Counted from the first letter of the stretch, positions 11,805-24,012 are shown. The stretch is DNA of 24,254 nt from Silene noctiflora (GCA_009801015.1 VHZZ01000556.1:137876-162129); one strand, 5' to 3'. The notes: generated by a model not told the origin, from the letters alone. Made by a program: numbers and translations.

Positions 11805-11985
11805 CAAACCGTCTTGCTTGTGACAGATTTATCCGTCATAAGCTGAATACAGATAGTGCTCCTCTCATAATAAGAAGTGGAAGGGACAAGTGGGGAAGAA
11901 ATAGAGCATTTTATGAATAGTCTCACTTGCATATTATGAGGGATATTATCCGTCTTCAACTTGTAATGAGTGATCATCTTCAACG
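11805..11985. mobile_element. Putative MITE with ATCCGTC ends
   Basis: TTGTGACAGATTTATCCGTC near 11817-11836 is loosely inverted relative to GAGGGATATTATCCGTCTTCAA near 11938-11959. Between them is non-coding purine-rich DNA. Ends are imperfect and no target duplication was identified. Confidence 0.35.
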
Positions 11986-12312
11986 AGAATTCGTATTCTT
12001 TATTTCCTTTTCTTCTTTTTTTTCAAGACTTTATAGTTGTTCATTGATATTTATTTTGCTTTTAATCAAAGGATTGACTCATTGACAGAATGTTAATGGT
12101 TGTGTTTCTGCACAATGTGGTTTCACGTTCTCATCCTCTTTTTTAAGATTCATTTTATTCCTTTTTGATTTGATTTGCTAATTGTCCTCCCAAATAAGTT
12201 TATAAATAATTCACGTAAAATCAGTTATTTTTACTTTATAAAGCTGAACTGAATAAAATTTGTTGAGATGAATAGACTTTAACTTAGCTAAGCTGAATTG
12301 AAGTACACTGGA

Positions 12313-12340
12313 TAAGAGCTGAAATTAAGGCGAAAAGAAC
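12313..12340 (-). repeat. Copy of TGTTCTTTT..CTTAATTTCAGCTC repeat head
   Basis: Reverse complement reads GTTCTTTTCGCCTTAATTTC followed by AGCTCTTA, close to the head of the element at 23527-23684. The DNA to its left (12200-12300) contains GCTGAACTGAA motifs typical of the same family. Confidence 0.45.
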
Positions 12341-12486
12341 AGAGCATAACTACCTTGATTGATTAATAAGGACGTTAAGGTACTTTATTAGTAGTCTTAC
12401 AAAGTTTTTTTCCTAAATCTGTTTTACAATAGATTTAATTACTCATAAGTGTGGATTCATTCATAATGTTAATAGTGTATTTAGTG

Positions 12487-12782
12487 TGTACCATATTATT
12501 GTCAGTAGGTCTCGTGAGAGACCGTCTCTCACTAATTTAGTGAGAGACATAATAGGAAAATAGAAAAAGCAGTGGGTCACTCACCCCATCATGTGAGAGG
12601 GTCTCTCAATAACGCTATTGAGAGACCGTATCTCAGAAATTTTTGTGTATTATTGTACATGGTACACCATGACCAATAAGAAAATTTGAATCAATAATAT
12701 TGATCATATATAACTAAATGCAATAAAAAGGGTTTTCACTAGATATATCTAATGTACGGTGACATGATATACCATGCGCACC
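12487..12782. mobile_element. GTGTACCAT-family element carrying a nested insertion
   Basis: If the nested element 12503-12647 and one duplication copy are removed, the left end reads GTGTACCATATTATTGTACA then TGGTACACC..ACCAAT, closely resembling the left arm of the element at 13330-13492. The right side (GTACGGTGACATGATATACC near 12756-12775) resembles that element's right arm. It is non-coding. Confidence 0.5.
12503..12647. mobile_element. Nested 145-bp MITE with 9-bp target duplication (MULE-like)
   Basis: TATTATTGT is duplicated at 12494-12502 and 12648-12656, exactly flanking the element. The ends are inverted: CGTGAGAGACCGTCTCTCA on the left against CTGAGATACGGTCTCTCA from the right. 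Inside are two hairpins: a 25-nt palindrome at 12524-12548 and an 11-bp stem with 4-nt loop at 12601-12626. A 9-bp duplication is characteristic of Mutator-type transposition. No coding capacity. Confidence 0.75.
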
Positions 12783-12890
12783 TTAAAAATTTTCAATTCA
12801 TTCAGTTATTCAAGTGGTCGTCTTTTTTTTTTATTCAAGAGAAAAACTAACTATTAAGTATTAGACACGGTAAAATATGGGTTTAAAGTC

Positions 12891-13110
12891 CTGTTCTTTT
12901 GGACTTTATTTAATTTGACTTAATTTTTTTAAACTGAATATATAGGAGTTTTACTTTTTTTAACTGAATTTATAAGAGCTCAACTTTTCTGAATTGAACT
13001 TATAAAAGTTGAACCTATAAAAATATAGGTATAAATTGAGCTGAATTTTTTTTAACTGAACTTATAAAACTGAATTAAATTTATAGGAGCTTAACTTTTA
13101 TAAACGAAAC
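12891..13110 (+). repeat. TGTTCTTTTGGACTT-headed repeat with AACTGAA/TATAA(A)A units
   Basis: It starts CTGTTCTTTTGGACTTTATT and continues with imperfect reiterations of AACTGAA, CTTATAAAAG and GCTGAA to about 13110. The head is shared with 23527 and 23925. Confidence 0.45.
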
Positions 13111-13329
13111 TTAACGAGAGTGACTTAAATAGGATAAAATTTAGGTTAACAAACAAATAAATTAGTAGACTTTAAACATACTTACATACGTATTAGTAAA
13201 CCTCTCTTTTATAGGTGGCGAATAGGCGAAATTATTGAATGGAAAAATGGTTAGAAAACAACTTTACTTAGTACCAACACATAACAGTAAATTTTTTGTT
13301 GCTTTAAACTTTCGAGAAATTTTTGGATA

Positions 13330-13492
13330 TTCCGGGTGTACCATGTCATCGTACTTCGTACACCCTACCCAATGAAAATATTAGAATTGAATAAATTCTC
13401 CATAAATAATAGAACATAATTTTAATAAAATAAAAACTAAGACATCTCATTGGCTAGGGTGTACGATATTCTTGTATACCGGTGTATCTTAT
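13330..13492. mobile_element. MITE with ~50-bp inverted ends (CGTACACCCTA family)
   Basis: CGTACACCCTACCCAATGA at 13357-13375 is mirrored by the reverse complement of CGTACACCCTAGCCAATGA at 13447-13465, an 18/19 match. Flanking GGGTGTACC and GGTGTATC extend the arms. The loop of ~71 bp is AT-rich and non-coding. A sister copy lies at 12487-12782. Confidence 0.65.
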
Positions 13493-13871
13493 AATTTTTA
13501 TAAACTTTAATGTCATGTACAGGAAGTATCGAGAGTTGCTGTAAAAGATATCATGCTTTAAGTTAAATATAAGTATGACACACTATACGTAAAATTTAAG
13601 TTTTATAGTGTCAGATTTTTATGCATTTTTTTTTTATCTTTTACCATACTCAAACTAGTGACATCTCTGTATTTGCTCCACATTATTACATAATTCCAAA
13701 GAAGACAAAGTATTAAGAAACCATCTCAATCAAAAGCTTAAACTGATGCGAATTTTCATTGGGCTTAATAACGAGTTTAAATAATTGTAAGCATGAAACG
13801 GATCTAATTAAGCAACCCCTAACACAACCGTAAGTGGAATATACATCCCATACTACTACCAATTGTGTAGG

Positions 13872-14120
13872 TTCTGAACATTATTATCATAGAGTTTTCG
13901 AATTTTTTGAAAAATTATGAGCTTTTATTATAAAATTTTCGAGTTTATTAACTTAAACATTAAGCTCAAAAAATTACAATATATAACTCAAAAACATTAA
14001 GTTTTGACAACAATAAATTAAAATGAAAGTTATACACTTCAAAAAGCTCAAAAATAAAAATAAAAATACGTAAGTTCAAAAACAAACAAGGTGATCTGAA
14101 GTAATACATTCGATGTATGT
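13872..14120 (+). repeat. Dispersed AT-rich repeat, copy 1
   Basis: It shares ACTTAAACATTAAGCTCAAA with AAATTACAAT following (13951-13980) and ~80 bp of upstream sequence with the copy at 23140-23450, in the same orientation. Non-coding; family unknown. Confidence 0.55.
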
Positions 14121-14263
14121 TTCTATTTCTCCTAATACAGTTAGTAATACGAACATAATTAAGTTACATTTATCCTGTCTTCAAGTATGAATTTTACGCA
14201 AGTCCGTCATCACTCTCATGGTGAACTCCGAAAAACAATAACACCATCTCCTACACGAAACAG

Positions 14264-14320
14264 CGGTAGTAGGGGTAGCGGGTAGCGGGTAGAGGTAGAG
14301 GTAGAGGTCGAGGTCGAGCA
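14264..14320 (+). repeat. GGTAGC/GGTAGA/GGTCGA minisatellite
   Basis: Six-base units GGTAGC, GGTAGA and GGTCGA follow one another for ~57 bp, drifting progressively from one unit type to the next. It lies beyond the ACT-B stop, near or in its 3' flank. Confidence 0.7.
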
Positions 14321-14674
14321 GTAGAGTTAGTTGTAGTGGTCGGCATTATTTTTACAAGGGAAGCCAAAATGGTGAATAACGTCCATACAAATTTATTTGG
14401 ACGGCAAGCAACCTCCAAAAGTAATTAAACATTGACAACATCTTATACTTAAAAGCCAAGCACCACTCAACCCAATTCCCCATCATTATTATTCACATCA
14501 TATCAGGTATGCGGAGGCCTGTAGTAGTCCGTATCATAATATTCATATCATAATATTCGAGTTTAACAAAGATTGATAATGGTTACAACTTACAAGCATA
14601 CGACAAGGAAAATAATTCATAATAGTTTCCGCAAGCCTTTGAAAGGCTAAAGAGAAAGTAGTGAATAACATAAC

Positions 14675-16069
<1,395 letters not shown>

Positions 16070-16080
16070 CTTTGTTTACA

Positions 16081-17364
16081 CTATGCAAAAACTGGAGAAA
16101 CAGTTATACTAAGTATCCAGCAAGCTGCGAGGAATCAATAATTAATTACAGAGTACATCTTATCGTAATACAAAAGTTGTCGCTGTCAGAGTGTCAGTCC
16201 CATATCAGTAGTTTTCTGAAGTCTGAACCTATCTAGCAACGATGACAGTACATCGCGTGCAGACTACTTGAGTCACATCAAGTGTAAGCTATTCAAGTAG
16301 TTATCCAACTGGTATTGGATCAATGGATGTACCATCTCAAAGAGCTACGGGGCATCAATTTAACACCCTAATGATAATCAAATGCATAGTTACTTGGTCC
16401 CATAGACGACAGGAATGCTAAACAAGCGAATTTGTACGGAGCCACATGTTCAATCTAAACACTATGATCATCAATTAACTGTGCATTATTTCACAATTGA
16501 CCATTCCAATGAAAAAAGCTACTCCGTAGCGCACAACCACCTTAAAGTCTTAAACACACTGAGCCACAATTTGTTAGATCTAAGGGGTCAAACGCAAGCG
16601 CGAATATAATCATGGTAATTACCAAGAATTACTCTATGCAAAGACACAGAGTAAAACTAACTTTGCATGCATATGGAGTTTTGGACCTCCCTAGTCCCTA
16701 CACCCTGGCAGGGCTTAACGGTACAGTGGCGGAACTAGGGACCTAGCAGGGGCGACCTTGTTATTGAAAATCTTCGATTTTCCATTTTCCCAGTTTACCC
16801 TTCCGAATTAATAGTTTATTTCCCCAAAAAATTATCCCCCCTAAATACAAATCCTAATTCCGTTACTGTATCGTCTGTAAGCGCGCATGATCAGTTACAT
16901 GCAAGGCAGTATACAAGATTTTGTACATTTTTGCCATAGCAATTCAACTGTTCCCTGTTTTATATGATCAAACAGTCAAACTCATAAACCTCATCACCCG
17001 AGTCAGTTTAAGTAAAACTTAAATAAAAAAAAACTAATTGATTCACAAACAGTAAACAGAATAGTTATGCAGTAGTCATTTTCATCAAGCTGACACAATT
17101 CCATGCGCATATAAGGAGCAACCAACAACAACAACAAAAAAAAAAAAACTGATGAAAAAAGCAGTAAGCATTAACATAGTATTAAACATCAGTTTCAGTT
17201 ATCACGGCCTAATCTCGCTAAATGCAGTCAATATCACCTAATTCTTAAAACCGTAAAACACAGTCACGGTAAACTTCAAAACCTTTATTACCCGGCCCGA
17301 AATTTAGAACAATGGCAGTAAGCAGAAAAAAAAAGCAAAGGGAACAAAAGAGAGATAAGCAAAC
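16081..17364 (-). other. Leader (5' UTR) intron of ACT-B
   Basis: Donor TTCAAG|GTTTGC and acceptor TTTTTGCATAG lie 11 bases before the start codon region, the same arrangement as ACT-A. The 1284-bp interior contains a hAT-like MITE and otherwise no gene. A 64-codon frame inside has no domain and I leave it out. Confidence 0.75.
16724..16868. mobile_element. 145-bp hAT-like MITE in ACT-B leader intron
   Basis: CAGTGGCGGAACTAGG at the left is mirrored by CAGTAACGGAATTAGG read from the right (13 of 16 identical). The terminus type is that of plant hAT elements. The 8-bp flanks (TAACGGTA, TATCGTCT) match at only four positions, so the target duplication is decayed or absent. Confidence 0.65.
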
Positions 17365-17442
17365 CTTGAAGAGTATAGCCGTATAGGTGTGTAAACTGTG
17401 AAGAAGGTAGAGAGAAGAGCAGAATAAAAAACTAAGTGGGGT

Positions 17443-17452
17443 GAATATATTC
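17443..17452 (-). promoter_or_regulatory. ACT-B TATA-like box
   Basis: GAATATATTC, followed on the minus strand by a TTCTGCTCTTCTCTCT leader and the donor TTCAAG|GTTTGC at 17364. The spacing fits transcription starting near 17415-17425. Confidence 0.5.
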
Positions 17453-17787
17453 TTCTATAGTAAAATGTGTTGTCCCCTTGTTTGTTTGATAAGAATATAA
17501 GCAACAGTAAAAGGTGACACCTTTTTAAGAGTCTGCGTACAAATGTAACACTTATTATGTTATGTGGGAAATGAAAAGATCATTTATTTGGAAATATATA
17601 GAGAGGGTAGGCAGACATGCAGCAGATTCCTTTCATTTGGTTTTGAGAATTTAGGAAAATATTGTTGACAGTCATGTTATCTACTCACCTGCTGTCTCTA
17701 TCACTGCATTACTTTCGGTGTGATGACATTCATGTAAGGGTGGACTCCAACTTCATCTCTGATGGGACTTGAACCTAGACCTGCTAA

Positions 17788-17985
17788 ATGGGTTATTCGG
17801 GTCGGGTTTGGGTTGGCTCATCATCTGGTCAACAATTTATTGAGTCATTATTGGGTCGGGTCATTTTTGGATCCGGTCGCTTCCGTCAAAATGTTGTCTT
17901 AACTAGTCATTTTGGGCCTATCGGGTCACACCTTTTTGGGTCATTTTCGGGACTCGTGCCAGCCTTATCAAGTCAGGTCAGCTTT
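17788..17985 (+). repeat. Degenerate GGGTCGGGTCATTTT repeat
   Basis: Repeated variants of GGGTCGGGT, GGGTCATTTT and GGGTCA for ~200 bp. Open frames through it are by-products of the repeat. It lies between the ACT-B promoter and the RGL-B 3' end. Confidence 0.6.
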
Positions 17986-18258
17986 GTCATGTCTACTATA
18001 ACCCATTTTATTCCGTAAATGACCTTAATAAGAATATGAGGTGGTTGTACACAATAGAACAGACTCTGAGGAAACTTATGCATTTTATTTTATTAAAATA
18101 AATGAAATCCCATTAATAGCTTTCTTACAGTGTGTATACAAATCACCTATGTAATTACTTTGTGTCTCTTTTTTAAAAAAAAAAATTAGAATATATATCA
18201 TAGAGTTGTGATGACAAAGAATTAGATGGGATGAATAGTTGAATATTATCTAGTATAG

Positions 18259-21200
18259 TCACTGGTATGTACTGGCAGTAGGAGGTCCTTCGAGACGCAA
18301 GTAGTCGTACATTATTCCTTGGAAGGGGCTCTGGTTCCTTGGCTGAGTCAAGTATAGAATATTATCCCCTTTAATAAGTTTCGAACCTGGTATGTCCACG
18401 CTGTACAGCCAGTATAGCCCATGAATCCCGTGTCTTGCAATTGAGTTGTCCCTCCCTATCAGCCCTGTTGTGAATATAGGCCGGTTTGTACTTGGATCGT
18501 TCATTCTTACCTACATTACATGCAATATGGTGTTTAATTAGTATACAAGGAAAACAAAATTATGTGATCTGAATATGAGATGGCAGTCTAGCACCAACGG
18601 GTGGTCCTCAGTTTCGTTACCATCCTCTCGCTTGTATTTTAAAGTCTCTTTTATTTCTGAGTCGTCGACTAATAATGTGAGAGGATGGTATTGAAACTAA
18701 GTATCACCTAGTGCCAATTATTTCAAATTTTGAATTTGCAATCAGCGGAAGACTGAACACTGAGACGTTACTTGAACTTCAGCAAGGCTCGCTGAAGCGA
18801 TTGCCAACCGCAACTTGTAGTTCCCCTTTTGATTCACATCGCCGAGTTGGAACTTGACTTGCCATGTTGTCCCCACATATCCATTGTCTTTCTTCCTGTA
18901 AGAACATGACAAATGTGTAAGCCTTATGTGCACTCATTTGTTTATGATGCTGTGTTTCTGTGTCTCATGCTGATGCTTATAGCAGGAGACGAACTATATA
19001 CCTAGTAACTTGGGCAAAGAACCAATCCTTTCGGTAATCACTAAGGCCAATTGTGTAAACTAGATCTTCATTAGGATACAACTCGGCATACCGGTCCCAT
19101 AAGCCGTATTGTCTGAACCTGTCCATATAATGAAAGGAATCAGAATGCTTGAGCAAAAACAGGTTAACCTTATGAATTGATTAGTGCTTAAATTACTCCT
19201 GTTTGGAGATTTTCTGCAAGCTTTAACAAAGCTAACCTGTCCGGATGATCAACATAAAGTTTATTAACATAATTGGGATTAGGATCAGGAGCATAAAATT
19301 CAGCTGCAGTACGATCTGGAGTTCCAATTTCCCACAAGGTTGGACCGTCTCTTGGAGGCTCAAAAAGCAGGTCACCCAATTCAACATCACATCCTGACAT
19401 TCAACTCTACAATCTTAGAGAAATGAAAGAAAACGAGCATGAGATAACACACAGAAGACAAAACAAAATAACTAAACCTGCTGTTATGGTAATGGCAGCA
19501 TCACATTTATAATCTCCGATGAAGCCAGGCACCCAAGCATAGAGATTGTAGTCCCCTTCCCTTGCGCCAGAGATGGAGAAAAAGCCGTTTTCATCAGCTT
19601 TCGTCCAGAACTGATAGCCCTGAAAAAAGCAAAGTTCCGTACATCCATGTTGCTTAGAATTTTGGATAACACTATTTAGGATGCTAAAAGTACACATCTA
19701 CATTACCTTGCATTCAGTTTGCCATGAACCAGCATTTCCTGGTAAGGCTAATCCCACATATGCTCCGTTTGCTTCTATATAATCATCGCTATTAGTATAC
19801 CTGGTGAGAATGAGTGATAACAAATCCAGCATCAAATTTAATTCAAGCAGAAGAATATATTAAGTAGGATACATCAACCATTTATCTATGCCCATATAAC
19901 AACCTGTCATGGACTAGTAATCTGCCATTGACATTACCCCGTTGATCAGACTTGGGAAAATCATCTGATGCAGGAAAGCTATAAGGCCACATCTGAGTTT
20001 GTAGCGTCATCTATTCAGAATTGAATGTATGGTTTTTTGCCAGTCAGTCACTACTCAAATAATTTCCACAAGTAAACTTTCAGCATAATGTTGGCCAACC
20101 TGTTGTTTAGCATCTTCCCAAAGCCAATGCCAATCAGTATCTGCGGGTACAGAATTGCAGTAAATGAAAACAGGGCCGAAAACTTTCTTCCATGGCTCAC
20201 CATCATTGAATTTGGGTACCAGAGGATCCCCTGCATAATGTGCACTCAGAAACACCTGATACCAATCAATTTTGCATCAGTTTCACTTAACACAGAACAA
20301 ATACATTTTGTTTGGAGAGCTCAGTACTATTAGCCGTATGACTTACTGATAGGGATGTAGGTCCCACATGGGAGGTAAGATTTTGTTTCACCGGACCACC
20401 AGAGCGGTATTCATAGCTAGGTGTGATTTGCCAGAATCCTGTAGGCTGGGCAGTGCTAAGCCAGCCATGAACTTTGATGTCTTTGTTATCACATGAATAC
20501 TGGTATTTATCATCCACCTACAAAAGTTTCCGGTTATTTTATTGAAAGGATTAGAAGATACGCCGTGCTTAAACTTGAATGATTTTGAGGCTCTTCAAAA
20601 TTATACACATGAAAAAGAAAAAAAGGGCAAGCAACCTCTCCCTTAAGGTTCGGGTCTACAGGGTTTGTAAGCAAAACAGCTTCAGGATACGCTAGAGGCT
20701 GACATCTTCCCGGCATCCTATCATCAGGCAAAGGCATTTGTCTTTGCCTGTCATCTGCAATAGCCATGTACTGAAACCTAGCACATGAAATAAAAGTAAA
20801 TAAATACGAAGTATATGACAAATTTCCCTTCGTATCAAACAGATGTCATGGTATATGACAATATGTTAACCTGCAGGCTGCAGACAGTACAGAAGTTATC
20901 TTTACCATTGTTTGTTGAGCTTAAATGTGATCCTAGTTTCCCCCATGCTAAACCCAGGCCAATCGGGCAAGTGCTCGTAAATAGCATAAGTGTAGAATCC
21001 GGATGAGCCTTGCAGCATAATAAACCTGATTTCCGTCATTATTAAGATTGCCAATTAACGATTAGTATTTCTGTTATCAAATGAAAAAATGTCAGACAAA
21101 GCTAATAAACTCTAAGGTTAAAGGAAATACGCAATGACCTTTTATCGATGTTCAAGGGGACTGCCTTGCCCTTGAGGGACGGATCCCATTGTCTAGAGAA

Positions 21201-22640
21201 GGAAACTTCCACCTGATCATCATTAGATACTATCACCTGAAAATTTGATCCTTTTATCCTGCATGCAAATGCAGATGCAAATTCTTCGTCATGAAATGAA
21301 AGAGCATTGAACATACCCTTAAAAGTGGCACAAATGGAAACATCTTTAGACTAAACATGGAAAATGCTACGACGACAAGGTACTAACACATCAAATGTTC
21401 CGGGTGTATTAGCATCATTCCAAACAAGATCCCAGTACCTGCATAGAAATCGCAGTTACCGTAATATCAAATGAGCAAAACTAAATTATCAGGAAAACTA
21501 AGAAAACAGCAAAACTGAAATTTGCTGCAGTGAGGATTAAAGACTAAAGAGTGTGTATATCAATGGCAATTCCAAGTTAAAACAGGATGTTCTGAAGCAA
21601 CATGAAGAATGCTCACCCTCGATTGTCCTCCCCATTTCGAACTTCAAGCATATTGTCAATGCCATTGTATGATATTCCAGTGACAATTCCTCCTGGTTTC
21701 GACAGCGTCACTTGAAGCATGCCATTGTCCAATACTACCTGCAAAGACAACCAGTTCAAACTTTAACAGAAACCAAATATTCCAAATGCCAATTCCCTGG
21801 TATATAGTCCAAAAGTGGTGCTTAGCAGTTAGCACAGCTGAATCATTGATTTTACTCAAGGAGCAGCCTATTAATGTAATCACAAATTCTCATTTAAGAC
21901 GGGCCATTTCCGTCTTAAGCTTAGGACAGGAAAATGCCGCTATTCTGAAATAAAAAGTGACCATTTTGCAATAAAATGTTGTAGCTAATGTTTCCGATAA
22001 CTTTTTAACAAAAATAGTCACATCATTGCAAATGGGTCGTAAATTAGGAAAATCGAAACTTTTAAGTAGCCAATATAAGTGAAAATATGGGTAGAATTTA
22101 TAAATGGAGAGCAAAATAAGTACTCTATTGCTCTTTATATTTTTATCACCGTACATGCTCTAGGAACTTACTAATTGGGTGTTATATTTTTTTATCACTG
22201 TACATGCTCTAGGAACTTAATTGGGTGGAACAAACAGCGCTGGTTGGTAACTTGGTATCAGGGTAGTAACTAGCAGCACTCGCTACCCAAAACCGCCAAT
22301 AAATAATTTGGTTTATCGGTTTTTACTACTCAAAATTCCAAAAACCTTGGCACTAAATAAAACAAGGGAAAACAAGGGGACATAATTGTGTGTACTACAC
22401 AGAAACCAACAAAAAAACATTCCCTGGATTAGTTGAATAATTAGACAAAAAAAGAAAGAAATTGGTTAATCCGAAATAAAAGAAACAACATACATAACGA
22501 TCGAGAATCTGAAGACGAACAGGCTGATGGGTAGGCGGGGATGGAGCCGGGGCAGGTGGTGGACCCGGGTTAGGACCAGGGTCCACACCACCTCCCCCGC
22601 AACAACAAATCCATGGTTTTCCTCCTTTTGATGATGACAT
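18259..22640 (-). CDS. RGL: Rhamnogalacturonan lyase (PL4), RGL-B, without signal peptide
   Basis: Fifteen exons join in frame to 673 residues: 22640-22494, 21738-21617, 21438-21388, 21258-21139, 21025-20906, 20777-20636, 20517-20347, 20255-20100, 20010-19904, 19800-19707, 19619-19478, 19393-19237, 19118-19002, 18895-18772, 18510-18259. All introns are GT-AG. Residues 1-40 are Cys/Gly/Pro-rich (WICCCGGGG then a PGPPPAPAPSPP run). The catalytic domain spans ~41-410 with likely catalytic K238 (VDDKYQY) and H297 (SAHY), by analogy with the fungal family. The FnIII-like module is ~411-457 and the carbohydrate-binding-like C-terminus ~460-673. The enzyme eliminatively cleaves the rhamnogalacturonan I backbone of pectin. 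Length is normal, but the N-terminus has no hydrophobic signal segment, odd for a cell-wall enzyme. A missed upstream exon or an unconventional location is possible. Exon sizes match RGL-A almost exactly. Confidence 0.93.
20518..20635 (-). other. RGL-B intron 6, absent from RGL-A
   Basis: This 118-bp phase-0 intron splits LKGE|VDDKYQYS. In RGL-A the same codons are contiguous: its 313-bp exon 7 equals 142+171 bp of RGL-B exons 6 and 7. One copy lost or gained the intron precisely. Confidence 0.9.
21894..21918. repeat. TTAAGACGG inverted repeat in RGL-B intron 1
   Basis: TTAAGACGG and CCGTCTTAA, 9-bp perfect arms separated by 7 bases. This is the same motif as around 11475-11490 and probably the end of a dispersed element occupying part of the 755-bp intron. 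Confidence 0.55.
22135..22227 (+). repeat. Two-copy ~47-bp tandem duplication in RGL-B intron 1
   Basis: Units 22135-22181 and 22182-22227 share TTATATTTTT, ATCACYGTACATGCTCTAGG, AACTTA and ATTGGGTG, differing by a few bases and two small indels. The high similarity points to a recent local duplication. Confidence 0.85.
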
Positions 22641-22737
22641 TCTTACAATTGTATCCTGATCTTTAAGTATGAAAAAAATGACGAAATTGGTTTATTTTTG
22701 TTGGTAAATGTATGAATTTACATATGAATTGTACATG

Positions 22738-22745
22738 TTTATATA
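22738..22745 (-). promoter_or_regulatory. RGL-B TATA box
   Basis: On the minus strand CTATATAAAC contains a consensus TATATAAA ~98 bases before the start codon, so transcription probably begins near 22710. This supports the ATG at 22640 as the natural first exon. Confidence 0.6.
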
Positions 22746-23139
22746 GTAGTAGTAATGGCCTAAGAATAGTGTGTAAATTAAGGTGGTTATTTGGCTTATA
22801 AGTACCGATTTGTTATGTTTTGAACTAGAATCTAAGCATTATCCATTTACAAGCATGTATGTTTGTTCACCTTTACATGTCTTCTTTTTCTTTTCTATTT
22901 ATATGTCCCTGGTCCCAGCTACTCTTGCCTTTGCCCAACTCTCTACGTAGTGCTCCATGGCGTATCGAGAAGCGATAGAGTGTGGGTCAATTCTTGTGTA
23001 ATTAGTAAATAGTAATTACTATGTTTCGTTTTAGTATGAGTCTAAAAAACGTAAAAAAAATTATTTTCAGTTCAGGATATACTATAATAACTAATTAGAT
23101 TATATATTCGATGTATTACCATCATTTGTATACTTTCTG
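22746..23139. other. Upstream flank of RGL-B, no gene seen
   Basis: AT-rich sequence with T-rich runs around 22880-22900. No LEA_2-like exon, open frame or RNA gene is seen here, in contrast with the 5' end of RGL-A. Confidence 0.5.
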
Positions 23140-23450
23140 AGCATTATAATAAAGTTTTTGAATTTTGTTTTGAAATTTTTAGTTTTACTATAAAGTTTTT
23201 GAGTTCATTCACTTAAACATCAAGTTCAACAAATTACAATAAAATTCAAAAACATTACATATAAGTTTAGTTAAATTTGAGTTTTCACGGAAAAAATAAA
23301 TTAAAATCTAACTTATCAACTTTAATAAGCCCAGGAAAAATACACATATGCTAAAAGATAAATAAAGTTTGAGGTAATAAATTCAAAAAAAAATACGCAT
23401 ATGCTCAAAAACAACTAAAGTCTAACTATTTGTATCGGACGGCCTAAGTA
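23140..23450 (+). repeat. Dispersed AT-rich repeat, copy 2
   Basis: ACTTAAACATCAAGTTCAAC and the AAATTACAAT that follows (23211-23240), with the ~70 bp before, match the copy at 13872-14120 in the same orientation. Non-coding. Confidence 0.55.
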
Positions 23451-23526
23451 GCACCTAAAACTTGAGATGTCTTTTGTTTGAAGTTAGAAACATCCCGAGA
23501 ATGCAAGAGTAGCAAAATTCAGGCAT

Positions 23527-23684
23527 GTTCTTTTAAACTTAATTTCAGCTCAGTTTAGTTCAGCTCTATTCAGTTCAGTTCAGTTCTTCTCCTCATAAAT
23601 TAAACTTCTTACTTCAGTTCAGTTCAGCTCCATTAAATTTAGTTCAGTTCAGTTCAGATAGTTTCAATCCAAAAGAAAAGGGTT
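23527..23684. mobile_element. CAGTTCAG-rich MITE with TTCTTTT ends
   Basis: The left end TGTTCTTTTAAACTTAATTT is inverted relative to the right end, which reads CTTTTCTTTTGGATTGAAAC in reverse complement. The interior is a degenerate (AGTTC)n array, e.g. TTCAGTTCAGTTCAG. Related heads occur at 12313, 12891 and 23925. Confidence 0.5.
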
Positions 23685-23924
23685 GTAGCCCATAGACAAT
23701 CTATTTGAGAAACGATTTTTCTGAGATGTGCTTTTAGGATGCACATTAAAAGTAAATTAGAGAAAGATTTTCAAGATTATTTCATGAATTACGGTAAATA
23801 TCAGTTTGTACATTAATTTTTGATGATATATTCTTAAGAATCTTTCTCTAATTATATACGTATTTTACTGTTATAATATAAATTATAAATGGGAGCACTT
23901 GATATATTTGTTAGGTAATAAGAC

Positions 23925-24012
23925 CTTGTTCTTTTGGACTTAAAGTCACTTCACTTAAAGGGTTGTACTTTTTCACATACGATTTTTACTCTTTCACATA
24001 CACTTTTTACGA
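23925..24012 (+). repeat. TTGTTCTTTTGGACTTAA head followed by a 21-bp tandem pair
   Basis: CTTGTTCTTTTGGACTTAAA at 23925-23944 matches the dispersed family. It runs into TTTCACATACGATTTTTACTC (23971-23991) and TTTCACATACACTTTTTACGA (23992-24012), two 21-bp direct units with four mismatches. Confidence 0.5.

Noticed and set aside
14264..14320. CRISPR-like or regulatory repeat array
   Set aside because: Units are six bases with no spacers in a plant nuclear context; it is a simple minisatellite.
17788..18018. 76-codon open frame in the GGGTCGGGTCA repeat
   Set aside because: It is a by-product of the tandem repeat with no start context or domain.
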